Source: Sialis fuliginosa
Taxonomy: Eukaryota > Arthropoda > Insecta > Megaloptera > Sialidae
NCBI GenBank assembly: GCA_961205875.1
Contig: OY540814.1
Coordinates: 29,146,151 to 29,210,150 of the forward strand
Direction: 5' to 3'
DNA: 64,000 nt
The position numbers and the translations under genes were made by a program. Each line of letters begins with the position of its first letter. Position 1 is the first letter of the stretch. Shown here piece after piece: positions 37,501 to 48,709 of this stretch. Below the pieces are notes generated by a model. The model was not told the DNA's origin and made no database searches. It worked only from the letters and a program-made list of their open reading frames with translations.

Positions 37501-39634
37501 CATATTTTTTGGACCTCGTTAGCGATATTTGTATGACGAATTGAAGCTCACTGCAGGAAATTTCACTAAAAAATTTCGAATTTTTGATTTCGTTAAAAGT
37601 ATGTTTATTGTATAGAAAATGACGTGAAAAGTTGTTTGTTTCAAACCGCAGGTCTGTATCTCAAACCGTTCTCGAGATATAGCCTCTCAAAGTTTTAGTT
37701 TTTTCAAATTTTTGGAGAAAAAAGGCCATAACTTTTGAACGCGTGGTCGGAATTGATTTTAGTTGACGGATTTGGAATCAACGTGTCAAAATCTACATAA
37801 TGACGTGTATAATACTTTAAAACTCGAAAAAAAAAATTTCACGAAAAATCGAAAAAATTCAAAGGGGTATACCTTAAAAAAATGTCGATTTTTGGCCAAA
37901 ATTTTTTGTCGGATTTTAAAGTATTATACATGTCATTATATAGATTTTGACACGCTAATTCCAAATCCGTCAACTAAAATCAATTCCGACCACGCGTTCA
38001 AAAGTTATGGCCTTTTTTCTCCAAAAATTTGAAAAAACTAAAACTTTGAGAGGCTATATCTCGAGAACGGTTTGAGATACAGACCTGCGGTTTGAAACAA
38101 ACAACTTTTCACGTCATTTTCTATACAATAAACATACTTTTAACGAAATCAAAAATTCGAAATTTTTTAGTGAAATTTCCTGCAACTCGTCATACAAATA
38201 TCGACTAAAATACAAGAAAATAAGACGTAGAATCATTTAGTCACTATATAAATATTTATATAAGAATTTAAAAAAGTAAAAGCTTGAATTTAAGGTGTTT
38301 CATAACTAGTTTTTTTTGTTAATAGGAGGGGGAGGATTGACAAAATATGCTTTAACAGAATTACACGTATTGAGGGTCCCTGAACCAAAAATATGAGATT
38401 AAATACCAAGTCATAATCTCCCCCCCCATCACAAAAAGCTATCTACACCACTGCACCAACAATTTTGCAAAAATTCCTAAAATTGACCGAGTTATGATAA
38501 TTTTTGTGAAGTTTAGTATAAGCAGTAACTCCATTACTTTTGCATTTATCTGGAAACTGTTTGGTAAACAGAAATGATTTAAAAGTAAATATTATTCACT
38601 TACCAATTATGTCTAAGAAGCGCTAACGATGTAGCTATATATGGCAGCATGAAATACAAACTGAACTGATGAGCTTTCCACAGATCTCCCGATAATTCAA
38701 TCAAGTTAAAAATAGTTATCGAAACTGCGATTACAATACTTTGACCAGCTTCTAAACCGTTCACTCCTGCTAAAATATTGATTGCATTTGTACAGAAGAC
38801 AGCCAGCATTCCCATGTAAAGGTAATACAAAATTCCTAAATTGACAGACATCCCGAACGCACTTCGCAGAGGTTTCGGTACAATAATCGTTGTTGAATTG
38901 AAATTGACGTAGTAGACCATCAATAAAGGAAGAGATGCAACCGTCGGTAGTAGAAGTTTGTGTCTCCATCGTAAATCAAGCACGTCGTCAGCGAAACCGA
39001 GCAGTAACATACAGCATATTGAAAGTAACGCAGCAATCAACTCTACAAACTTGATTTTGATGTAAATTATGTTGTCTTAAATGACTAATAAGTATTTACC
39101 TCATCGTGTGGAAACTCCCCATTCTTAAATATGGATGACCCAAATGGAATGGGGATAAATAAAAACAATGTGATCAAAAATATACATCCCGAAGCGACCC
39201 CTAACGCTTCAGGTCTGAAAATTGAAGTATTATTAGTTTGAATATATTTGATCAATACATTTTTAATTGCATTTATCTAAAATCCAACCTTTAACCCCTT
39301 ACTGCATACAGTGCCATATATGTTAATTTTAAATTTTTAAGTACCTAATAGTTAAATATTTTTTCTCTTTATTTCTTACTATGCTAAATAACATATATTT
39401 TTTTCGCAATGAAATAAACCATACAATAAGGGGTTAAAACCTAACCTACACTTTATCACTTGTTCTTTTATTCATGTCGATTCCAAAGAGATTAGCCTTT
39501 ATAAATGTTGCCTTTAGTTTTGGAATTAATCTCAATGTTACTGAATATGCAACAATTGACATTAATGCATTTACTATTATAGGAAACCATATTTTCCACA
39601 CAGTTTTTGCTGCCAGCTCACTGGAACGCGCCAT
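34593..39634 (-). CDS. Alg7: UDP-GlcNAc:dolichyl-phosphate GlcNAc-1-P transferase (DPAGT1/ALG7)
   Basis: This ER membrane enzyme makes GlcNAc-PP-dolichol, the first step of the N-glycan precursor and the target of tunicamycin. Exons on the minus strand are 39450-39634, 39100-39214, 38604-39040 and 34593-35079, in frame, giving 407 residues (human 408). Visible motifs are the metal-binding [14 protein letters not shown] (about residue 115), [22 protein letters not shown], the loop [35 protein letters not shown] and the C-terminal FYDV. About ten hydrophobic segments fit a polytopic membrane protein. The 3.5 kb third intron contains a separate GT17 gene on the other strand and a palindromic element. 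Confidence 0.96.
35434..36642 (+). CDS. GT17 family glycosyltransferase (beta-1,4-N-acetylglucosaminyltransferase III-like)
   Basis: This is a 402-residue single-exon gene nested antisense in an Alg7 intron. GT17 enzymes act in the Golgi; the vertebrate member MGAT3 adds the bisecting GlcNAc to N-glycans. A type II anchor lies at residues 9-30. An EGF-like cysteine cluster ([13 protein letters not shown], 106-117) precedes the catalytic domain, as in MGAT3. Family landmarks follow in order: [38 protein letters not shown], and a C-terminal HYAPEY. The segment that reads DDADEIP in MGAT3 is DTINEIL here (232-238), so acidic residues are lost; activity may be altered. A short ATG plus donor-like GTAAGT at 35351 could be a 5' untranslated exon. 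Confidence 0.88.
   Translation: MYIQHTFKYIVLGLLILIQIILLLLYILLQKNFEYKHNLTNIQFINSSRRHDSADLNLTFLNDNYTTSLNRIETKNDYEDFKTSVCYRNGTDINTMKKTKEAHWKCLCLPGWHGNDCGQPEVIWRAMLARRNAIKVPVLRYTKRRIIYIINIKFFYIPLLEIKINELKDTVDLYVIHCNTFAKIMKYKSFINLLKPLKDKVYFSNSVNLSNIWNSVLKTVTNINDDDIVVVDTINEILNRQALEYFKLYDKLPQSVGFRLKWCVFGFYWKHPKQTITSARAFTVQYFTEVVNSKENEKNFKYDFVIGDLNHYGGWYCEYCLEHEDIVTSLSDLSQIDWQNINNKKIDVNYIENLVSDGLYVDSKTVLERCRRYEAHYAPEYAMEYSWKYDWLITNLFSKLDY
37182..37187 (+). terminator. Polyadenylation signal of GT17 gene
   Basis: AATAAA lies about 540 bp after the GT17 stop, in an AT-rich stretch. It is the clearest candidate before the palindrome at 37.5 kb. Confidence 0.4.
37524..38206. mobile_element. Foldback element in Alg7 intron, copy 1 of a pair
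   Basis: Near-perfect palindrome centred at about 37868 with arms of about 330 bp. Left and right share GTATGTTTATTGTATAGAAA, TCAAACCGCAGGTCTGTATC, CTCGAGATATAGCCTCTC and GGCCATAACTTTTGAACGCG. The same sequence forms the core of the element at 59331-60404. There is no coding potential. It sits in both the third intron of Alg7 and the 3' flank of the nested GT17 gene. Confidence 0.85.
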
Positions 39635-40341
39635 TTTTCAGATAAAAATTAATAATTTTATACAGTTTAGGCAACTTGACAAAAATATTTAGTACACAAA
39701 TCAATGAAATTTTAAATTATTTTTATTGTTTTATATAAAATATTGAACTGTTATCATTAATTTAATTCAATGACAATTGAAATGATGGATACATAATATA
39801 ATTATCAATATATAATTTTATAAAATAATAAAAATCATATATCTATCTTTCTCTTACACAAGTAGGAAATGTGAACGAGAGATAAACTTATTAAAAATTA
39901 TAATGCCACGAGCAAATGATTTATTAATTACTTTTTTAACAAAAATGCAATAATATGCTAACATTTCGTTTTCAGGTAGTTTTTATGCATACAAATTATA
40001 AACATGCTCAATCGATTATGTTGCTGGGTCACGGTGGGTCACGCGTGACAGATGTGACGTGAGCATTCAATATGTCGTGAGTGAAGAAACGCGATTTCGA
40101 TTATTTTTATTATTCGTTGTGAATGCTATGAAATAATGATCAGTTCTAAAATGTAACTTGTACTGTGAAGTTCACATAAATGTTTTCTCATTTGTATTGC
40201 ATTGTGTTTCAAGTATTTCTGTATACTAAACTAGAGTGTTCTGTTAATACATATATGTATGGTACATATATGTACAGCGTGTGTGCCATATTTGTTGTCA
40301 ATTACAAACATTGATTGTTTGAATTAATTAAAACTGCAACA
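39635..40341. promoter_or_regulatory. Divergent upstream region of Alg7 and the BED/hAT gene
   Basis: About 700 bp separates the two divergent start codons and must hold both promoters. It contains TATGTATGGTACATATATGTAC near 40255 (an imperfect ATGTAY repeat) and the imperfect duplication GGGTCACGGTGGGTCACGCG near 40026. No further elements can be assigned. Confidence 0.45.
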
Positions 40342-43300
40342 ATGAATAAATGTGAAATTGAAAAAATGTTATTGGAAAATCCAGACGATCCACGTTTTGA
40401 ATTCCATAAACGGGTCAAAGGTAAAAATAATTTATGGGAAAAATTTGAAATAATTTTTTTCCAAAGTGAAAAGCTACCGTTTGTTCGTTGTAACGAATGT
40501 GCCGCAGTATTATCGTACAGTTCAAAAACAGGAACTGCCAGTTTATTACGACATAGATGCCATTTATTAAGAACAAATGAAATAATTTTTCAAGAGTCGC
40601 TTACGAACGAAGATATCGTTGAAAATAATGTCGAAGAATTATTGAAACAAAATCCTAACGATACCCGATTTGAATTCCATCAACACTATAAAGGAAAAAG
40701 CAACGTATGGCAAAGATTCGATACCATATCATTCCAAAATGTTATCATACCTTTTGTACGGTGTAATACATGTGAAACAATTATACCATTTAGCACAAAA
40801 CATAAAACAGCTGATTTACTAAAACATAACTGCAATCTTGATGAAACTAAAATAATACCTCAAGAATCGGTATCAATAGCAACAATAGAAGATGGAAGTG
40901 AAATGTCTGATGCTGACATTAAATGCCTACTAGAGAAAGACCCAAACGATTCAAGATTTCAGTTTTACAAACATTTCAAAGGGAAAAGTAGTGTTTGGCA
41001 TAATTTTTTCATTATTTACTATCAAGGCAGAAAACTGTCACTGGTAAAATGCAGCAAGTGTGGAGCTATTTTACGGCATTCAGCACACTCGGGGACAGCA
41101 AGTCTGTTAAGACATACTTGCCGCATAGCTACAGAAGAAACTGCTGAAAATAATGCCAAATCGAAAACGTTCAACAATGAAGTTATTTCTGAAAACAATA
41201 TCAAAAAACACATCAAGAAGATATTGAAAGAAAATCCGAACGACCCTCGTTTCACCTTTCACAGATACTACAAAGGAAAAAGTAAAATTTGGTGCAATTT
41301 CGAAGCAATATTTTTTCAAAATGAAAAACTACCTTTCGTACGTTGTAACAAATGCAAGGCAATACTAACCCACAGTTTAAAAACCGGCACGGCTAGTTTG
41401 TTAAGGCACAAATGCCATTCTTTCGTTCGAATTCATCAAGATGATCATATTTTACTACCCCCCAAAAACACAATGTTAGATGAAGATCCATTGACAATGG
41501 ATAATTTTAAGCAAGAATTATTAAATTTAAACGAAATCAACAATCAACAACTATCAATTCTAACTGACGTTACTACAATACAACAATTAGAACAGCCTTC
41601 GAATTCAAAATATCAACAATCAACAATAGAAAGTAACATTAATAGATCTCTATACGTAAGAAAAGAATTTGAAGATCAAATTTTATACATTAAAGAAGAA
41701 ATCGAAGAAAAGGATATTGATATAGACAAACTAATAAAAGAAAATCCACACGATTCTCGTTTCGAATATCACGAAGAAGACGGCATTCCATCTAATTTAG
41801 AAACGGTTTCATTTTTAAATGAAAAAATACCCTACGTCAGATGCAGCAAGTGCGATCTGATTTTGCCATACGACATCACTTCGAACAACGACCACCTATC
41901 GGAACACGGCTGCAGATCGTCCGAAGTAACAGATAACTTCGAACAGTATCAAATCGATTTCGTCCAGGCTGAAATTCAAGAGACCGACATTGAAAAATTA
42001 CTGAAAAACAATCCAGACGATCCTCGGTTCCAATATCACAGACCTAACAAGGGCAAGAGCGCCGTTTGGTTACACTTCAGTATAATCACACACCAGGATA
42101 AAAAGTTACCGTTCGTTAGGTGCACGAAATGCGGTGCTATTCTGTCGTACAATCCGAAAACCGGAACTGCCAGTTTGCTTCGACACAAGTGCCACCTGCT
42201 GGCGATGGCTGCGGAATCAGGGCAGCAGGAAAAGATACAGAAAGATATCTTGGAGAATCGAAGGAACACCATAATCGAAAAGCAGATTCATTTTATCTGT
42301 AAAGAATTACTTCCACTTAACATTACAGAAAGTAAAAGCTTTTTATCGTTCATGCAAGAGTTAATCAATCTAGAATCCCAATATGGGCTGATCAAAATTG
42401 AAGATTTGTTAGCAACTGAAGAAGAGTTATTGAAGTCGGTTATCCCTAAATTAAGCCAGACATTAAAGTCTTCAGTAAGAGATATATTTTTGAATAATAC
42501 TCCAGCATTTTCAATTGATACTTGGTCAAATGATTCCGATACTTGCAAAAAACGTAACTTTATGACATTATCTGGTCACGTTATGACGAAAAAATTCGAA
42601 ATAAAGAACTTTGTGTTGGGGAGTCGTGAAATTGATCCCGAATATGCGCAAGATGTAAAAGAAAAGATAATAGATATTATGAATTCGTTTTGTGAAAATC
42701 CTGAAGAAAGGTTAAAAAACAGTGCAATTGTTGTGAACGATAGTAATAATATATTGAAAGAAACAATGAACGCTTCTACACATTTATTCTGTGCTTGTTA
42801 TAATTTAAATCAAATATTGGATGATTTCTTTATACGTAATTCTAATTTACCGAATGATATCCATTCAACTATAGAAATATCAAAACAACTTATAAATTAT
42901 ATTAAAAAATTGAACTTGAGCAATAAGTTAAATAAAACGTTAAATTTGGATAAAAATTATCGTTGGGGAGGGATATTTTTATTGATGGAATATCTAGAAG
43001 AAATGTATGCACCTATTTTTCAAATATTAGTTGAAACGGATAAACTAAACAATTTTGAAAGTATAAACTTAAATACAGTTCGTTCGATCATCGAGTTTTT
43101 AAAACCGTTTAAAAACTGTTCCGAATGTTTATGTATCAAAAACCACCCCACTTTAAATGAAGTTGTTCTTTGGAAGTGTAAATTATTAAAGCATTTAACC
43201 ATTGGAACAGACGACACCGTCGAAATCAAGGATATGAAGTTAAAATTACAAATACCGTTCGAGGAAATATTCGTTTTAAATGATATTCATTTTGTGGCAT

Positions 43301-43749
43301 TATTTTTGGATCCGAATTTCAAAAACATGAAATTTTTAACGGTTCCCGAGAAGAATGCTATAGTTTCGAAAATCACCGATATGATCAAAGAAGAATTCGT
43401 TGAAGGAGAAGGAAGTTCCGCTAAAAAAATGAAATTATCAGAATCGTTCTTTTCTGAATTCAGAGATCATTCTTTAGATGACGAAGATGTCAGTCGAGAA
43501 TCCCATGTAGATGAGATAAAGAGATACATGGATCAAAAATGTATAAACGTGAGCGTTTTACAGTTTTGGAAAAATGCCGAACAGTTTCCCAGATTGCAAA
43601 GACTGGCTAGAAGAATATTGAATATACCGGCCAGTTCCGGTTTGAGTGAAATGATATTTTCCTCATCCGATCGAGTGCTGGAAGAAAGAAGATCAAGGTT
43701 GCCAGCAAATCTCTGCGATGTTTTGATATTTTTAAATGGAAATTTGTAA
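40342..43749 (+). CDS. Six-finger BED zinc finger / hAT transposase-derived protein
   Basis: This is an intact intronless frame of 1135 residues. It has six BED-type fingers with invariant spacing C-x2-C-x17-H-x-C at residues 50-73, 141-164, 237-260, 335-358, 501-524 and 594-617. Most are preceded by NP(N/D)D-x-RF and KGKS-x-x-W-x-x-F blocks. Finger 5 keeps the ligands but loses the aromatic block. After about residue 640 comes an hAT transposase-like region: FSIDTW (D726), VVNDSNN (D800), and a C-terminal dimerisation motif with LARRILNIPASSGLSEMIF and FLNGN. The usual CAxH motif is CACY here and RW-N-S is RWGG, so catalysis is probably lost. No flanking inverted repeats were seen. It most likely is a domesticated DNA-binding protein; a recently immobilised transposon is the alternative. 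Confidence 0.88.
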   Translation: MNKCEIEKMLLENPDDPRFEFHKRVKGKNNLWEKFEIIFFQSEKLPFVRCNECAAVLSYSSKTGTASLLRHRCHLLRTNEIIFQESLTNEDIVENNVEELLKQNPNDTRFEFHQHYKGKSNVWQRFDTISFQNVIIPFVRCNTCETIIPFSTKHKTADLLKHNCNLDETKIIPQESVSIATIEDGSEMSDADIKCLLEKDPNDSRFQFYKHFKGKSSVWHNFFIIYYQGRKLSLVKCSKCGAILRHSAHSGTASLLRHTCRIATEETAENNAKSKTFNNEVISENNIKKHIKKILKENPNDPRFTFHRYYKGKSKIWCNFEAIFFQNEKLPFVRCNKCKAILTHSLKTGTASLLRHKCHSFVRIHQDDHILLPPKNTMLDEDPLTMDNFKQELLNLNEINNQQLSILTDVTTIQQLEQPSNSKYQQSTIESNINRSLYVRKEFEDQILYIKEEIEEKDIDIDKLIKENPHDSRFEYHEEDGIPSNLETVSFLNEKIPYVRCSKCDLILPYDITSNNDHLSEHGCRSSEVTDNFEQYQIDFVQAEIQETDIEKLLKNNPDDPRFQYHRPNKGKSAVWLHFSIITHQDKKLPFVRCTKCGAILSYNPKTGTASLLRHKCHLLAMAAESGQQEKIQKDILENRRNTIIEKQIHFICKELLPLNITESKSFLSFMQELINLESQYGLIKIEDLLATEEELLKSVIPKLSQTLKSSVRDIFLNNTPAFSIDTWSNDSDTCKKRNFMTLSGHVMTKKFEIKNFVLGSREIDPEYAQDVKEKIIDIMNSFCENPEERLKNSAIVVNDSNNILKETMNASTHLFCACYNLNQILDDFFIRNSNLPNDIHSTIEISKQLINYIKKLNLSNKLNKTLNLDKNYRWGGIFLLMEYLEEMYAPIFQILVETDKLNNFESINLNTVRSIIEFLKPFKNCSECLCIKNHPTLNEVVLWKCKLLKHLTIGTDDTVEIKDMKLKLQIPFEEIFVLNDIHFVALFLDPNFKNMKFLTVPEKNAIVSKITDMIKEEFVEGEGSSAKKMKLSESFFSEFRDHSLDDEDVSRESHVDEIKRYMDQKCINVSVLQFWKNAEQFPRLQRLARRILNIPASSGLSEMIFSSSDRVLEERRSRLPANLCDVLIFLNGNL

Positions 43750-43800
43750 ATACTATGTTTAATTTATGTTATAACTTTATAAACTTTTATCTCAATTGGA

Positions 43801-43806
43801 AATAAA
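43801..43806 (+). terminator. Polyadenylation signal of BED/hAT gene
   Basis: AATAAA lies about 50 bp after the stop codon, immediately before the CAGTGCCGGCC repeat at 43835. Confidence 0.55.
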
Positions 43807-43834
43807 ATATAATATAATTATTACAATATGTCCC

Positions 43835-44129
43835 CAGTGCCGGCCTTAGCAAATCTGGACGAGATTTATTTTTCCGCCCTCTCTCCCCCTAAAAAAATGT
43901 TAAAAAATCACCAATTAAAATTGATAAATTAACAAATAAGTTGAATAATTCATATTTCAGCTTGGCGCGATCCTACAAACTCCAACTTTTTTTTTAAATA
44001 TAGCTTACATCATTAACTTTAAGACTATCAAATGCCCTAAGACCGTCAAGACCTCCTTCCCCTATTATGAACAAATTAAAATTGATAAATCAACAAATAA
44101 GTTGATTAGTTAGTATCTCAGCTAATACC
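43835..44129 (+). mobile_element. CAGTGCCGGCC-ended dispersed repeat, copy 1
   Basis: It starts CAGTGCCGGCCTTAGC and includes CAGCTTGGCGCGATCCTACA, CATCATTAACTTTAAGACTA and CCTTCCCCTATTATGAACAA. A reverse-complement copy is at 54705-55017 and a fragment at 29375-29447. A matching inverted terminus at the other end was not found, so the class is uncertain. Confidence 0.65.
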
Positions 44130-46975
44130 TTATTAAAGGTTTTCTGGGTTGTCAAATAAGTATTTGTTAGCAGCTATCAAATAATCGATTAAATTTCTCG
44201 TATATTTGTTAATTATCATATCAAATAGGATGCGATTTTGAAACAAATTATAATTATCAACAATTTTTAATTTGTTGATTCAAACTTTTCATTCTTAAAT
44301 ATGCTGCTGCCATCTGCCGGCTTATAAAAAGTTGTGTTTAGAAAATTGCCGATAGATGTCAGACAAATCGTGTTTTTCATTCTAGTTTTGAAACATTCTA
44401 TATTATTATTGTAGATGTCTCTAGTGACCGTTTTAAATTTTCATATTGATTGTTGAAAATATATTTCAATGTTTAAAAAATGTTATTTCATGAACAAAGA
44501 TAAATTTAATAAAAAATTGTATCATTATAAAATGACTTACCTAATAAATGGTTCAAACTGAAATTACTTATAACCTGTGTAAAATGGGTAAGAAAAAGTA
44601 AATAACAAGACGTGAATATTAGAAACAATCATTTGGGAATATTTATTGAAATGTTTTCTAAAATATGTTACAAGCAACACAACAGAAGATTGATTTGACA
44701 CACAGAACAGATGAAGTGATAATAAACAATATCGTTTAAGAGTAGTAAACATCGAGATATAATATAGATTTGTACTGCGTTCGCTTCATTGTCGTGCAGA
44801 CGTGCGGCTTCCCGTGCGCCAGGCACGCTGCTGCTGCTGCGAGGTCACCGCACCCGCATCGCATTTACACCTTCGCAATAACGACAGTGCCGCCGCCGCC
44901 ACCCCCGCATTATTGCAAACGTTTAAACCAATAGCCGGCACAGCATAGTAACGAGTGATTAAAACTAGAGAATGTCAAAAACAAATCCATTTGTACCACA
45001 TACAAATCATATCTATATATATGTATATATATATAGAACTAAAGCTACGGAAAGCAGATGAGAAGAAGCACACGCGGCGACACGACAATACTCTCCCCTC
45101 CCCCCCCATGTCCAATCACAGTACAAACGCTTAATCGTACACCTGCCCGTATCCTGCCGACACAACTGAAAATCTAGTCTACGGTCTACAGATACCGATT
45201 TGCGCAGCAAAACGTATCAACTCATCCCAAAGTACATTCGTATTAACAACGGTCGTAATTAATCTAGCAGTCTGATCCGTCTCTGGCGGTCGCGCCTCTC
45301 TCAAGGAACTTCAGTGTCGGCCGCGACCGATCTCCACTCACAACTAACATATTAGCTAAGGTCTTTGTCTGTCGTACGCACGGCTCATAACTAATCCAAA
45401 TACAAAACTTGACTAATCTCACTTGTTCTATACAAAACCATCGCGCAGTTCAAAGACCGTAACTGATTCCCTACACAGACTTGACAGCGACTAACAATTC
45501 AGTCTAAATTAACAATTTTTCTGGCGTGACTGCCGTGCTCTATCACAAACAATGCTTTAAGAACAACAACATCGCATCGTCTTCAACAGTCACTGTATTG
45601 CTATATATTTTCTAAATCAAAATTGCATGTATTTATTACATAACAATTAAGTAAATCATGTGTCAACCTTCGTAGTACGCAACAAGCTAAAAATGCACTA
45701 ATTACATAAATATTTAAATGCAGCTTTGCTGTCATAATTAAACGATTGACTATCAAAAAAATATTGATAAATTCTGCCGAATGCGCTATGTAATACAACT
45801 GTCACATGTAAAAAATTACTTATAAATAAATCTCTTACCTCTTAATTAAGGAGGGAATCTCATTTTTCTGAATGAAAAAACCGTTTCTTTTTTCATACAA
45901 TCTTCTAGTAGTATTAAAGACAATTCTCTGTTAAATATCTGTTTTTCAGTTGCACAAAACATTTTTAAAAACGAATTTTAATATCTTACAAATTTATTAA
46001 ACATGGCGAGTATTGAACAGCTGTTTGTATTTTGAATACTTGTCTCACTCTAATCACTGTTGCCAGAAAGAGACAGACATACAAATTCGAATATTTTTTT
46101 CTCTGATGAAACGATTGAACCAATTCGCTTTAAATTTTGTCTGTTTGTCGAGCAAAAATGTCTCTACTATAAATGAATGAGATTTCCTCTTAAATTAAAC
46201 ACATTCGGCATTGATTTATTTTACAGTTACCTCTGCATTTTTACCTTACTGCGACGTTACGAAAGTTAAAATACAATCGTCAAATAAATTCTATTACGAG
46301 CGGTATTTTCATAGTTATTATAACACATTTCCCTACGGGTCGCCGTCAAGCCGAAACATCGCAAAAAATCAACTTTTCGTTATATATTCAGTACTGTCCC
46401 AAATTGAAACGGAACATTTTTTGCATTTTTTTTTTTTTTAATTTTTCATTTGTTTTCTTATAGCATACCGACAACATTCAACACATTCACACTTATAGCT
46501 TCACTTGATTCGCAATTGCAAATACAATATAATAATGTACTTAAAATAATAGAATTTCTGATAGAATAATCGCGATACGCACTTTCCTTTCTTTCCTTAT
46601 TTTAATTTGAAGTTTAGAGAAGTCGTGTACGGTTACGGAGAATTACCTTGTCATCCGCGAGAGTTCTAAACGCGAATAATAATAATTATATTAAATAATT
46701 CAAACTTACCGATTGTCACTTTTTTTAAATTCGATAATGTATCTATTTAATTCACAAATTTTTCGAGAAATAAATAATTATAATATTAACAATTTATACA
46801 TTTTTTAAGCCTTGGCAAATCACACGTTTCGTAAAAATGAATGAGCCTGGCACAGTTTTTTTTTTTTTTTATCAAATCGATACAATATCAATAATGATGA
46901 CAGTCAGAAGATCGAATTTTTTAAATTTGAAATCGCCTTTGAGAATAATAAAAATGGTTTCAAATTTTTGTATTT
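44130..46975. other. Intergenic DNA with a GC-rich island at 44.76-45.56 kb
   Basis: There is no supportable coding gene. 44760-44960 is GC-rich for this window (GCTGCTGCTGCTGCGAGG, GCCGCCGCCGCCACCCCCGC), and 45010-45560 is moderately GC-rich with CCAATCACAG near 45112. This pattern fits a promoter or untranslated first exon of a gene whose coding exons lie elsewhere, possibly AP-4 or an unseen neighbour. Confidence 0.4.
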
Positions 46976-47658
46976 TAGGCCGGGCACCAAGTCGGAAAAA
47001 TTCACGGAAATTAGAAATAATTCTGACTGGATATTTTTTTTTTATATGTAGTACAAATTTGATAGTTGGACAAGTTCGGTAATTAGACGTTTTTGGGCTT
47101 GTACGGTTAGTGTTTTATAGTTAAACGTCGGTTGTATCAAAAATCATTCAATATTTTTTTTGATGTAGGTAGATTCATTAATTAAATTTTTCATGGTGTC
47201 CAATTAGCGAGTTTTTATTGTAATGTCACGAAAAAGAACAAAATCGGTTTTTGCCGATTTCTGGGCTTTCTTTCGACTTTACGGCAAAAATGAATCAATA
47301 CAAAATTCAAGCTAATTAAATTCCCTATAAAAAAGTTCTGTACATATTTTTCGCCAGATATGCATTTCACCGAATAACGCCGTCTGAATTTATAAAAATT
47401 AAAATATTTCAATCAAAAGACAAAATTAAGACTGTCATTATTCGGTGAAGTAGACATCTGACGAAAAACATGTATAGAACTTTTTCTGTAGAGAATTTAA
47501 CTAGCTTTCATTTTACATATAACCATTTTTGCCGTAAAGTTGAAAGAATAACGAAAAATCGGCAAAAACTGATTTTTTTGTGCCTCGAGAATTTCTTCCA
47601 ATGTAAAAAATATCCAGTTTGAATTTCATCTACTCCAAAATACTTGACGCCTGGCCTA
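46976..47658. mobile_element. Foldback element with TAGGCCGGGCACCAAGT ends
   Basis: Terminal inverted repeats TAGGCCGGGCACCAAGT and its mate ACTTGACGCCTGGCCTA enclose further inverted matches such as CTGGATATTTTTT / AAAAAATATCCAG, CGAAAAAGAACAAAATCGG with its partner, and TTTTTGCCGTAAAGTTGAAAG. The centre is near 47400. It has no protein. A related, decayed tract lies at 15540-15900. Confidence 0.7.
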
Positions 47659-48709
47659 TCAGTCATAAACTTTATTTTAATCGCAAAATAAAATTCACAA
47701 CTGTTTTAATAGTTTTAAAAATTAATATACACAAATAAATAATAATGGAAATTTGTACGTTTCGACTTAATACATAATTTTTTTATACCGCGTTAGAACT
47801 CTGGGATTTTACATCATTTCTTATAATAGTAATAATAATAATAATAATATAAATCGTTCTTAAAAAAATATTTTTTTCAAAAGAACAATAATTGTCATAA
47901 TTATATAAAAACGTTCAATTTAAATTATATAAATTAGTAAAAGAATGCATCAAAACTAACCCTATTTAATAAATAACAAACTCTATTAGCAGAAAAAAGT
48001 ACCATGTTCGTATAAGCAGTAATATTTGAATAAAAATACAACGGCGTTAATGTATTCTATTTTTACTGCGTTTTTATTTTAAGGGGGAAAGTTACTGGTT
48101 TTTTTTTTAAGTATACTTAATAATTTTTTCCGATAACCCAAATTTCGACAGACAGTGGAGAAAAAAAATAATTTTTTTTTTGGTTCGTCACATCGAAGTT
48201 CATAACTTCGTAAATTTTTATTATTTTTCAATAAAAATTTGTATTGAATAAGTTGAATATATACTTAATAAAATGTCCTTTACCCAATCCCAAAATAATT
48301 AGTTATACCTGAGAAAAAAATTTCCAAACATTGACAATTTTTGACCTTAACTTTCCCCCTTAACTAAAAAAAAACACTTACTTGTTTAAGGGTTAATATG
48401 TATTGAAATATGATCACTGGTGTAAAAACTAGACGAAAAAAGTATTTCAAAAATAAATCTAGTAAATTAATATATATATAGAATATAATAACAACAAATT
48501 TAACAAATAATGTATCATATAAGGCATACGCAGTGTAATGATTAAAAGATTCTAATTGTAAAAATAATTAATAATAAAACTATAACGTAATTAATAGTGT
48601 CAATATCTATTTAAAAGTGCGTAAATGATTGACGAATATGCCTCGAGCATTTTGTCCAATGTATTACTCCAGTCAAACTTAACATTTTTGTAACAAAACT
48701 TCTACGCTC
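47659..48709. other. AT-rich intergenic DNA, no gene seen
   Basis: It contains an AAT microsatellite near 47830-47850 and homopolymer runs. No open frame or conserved element can be supported. Confidence 0.5.

Noticed and set aside
40315..40341. Upstream extension of the BED/hAT gene from a TTG codon
   Set aside because: The ATG at 40342 precedes the first conserved block and is the natural start.
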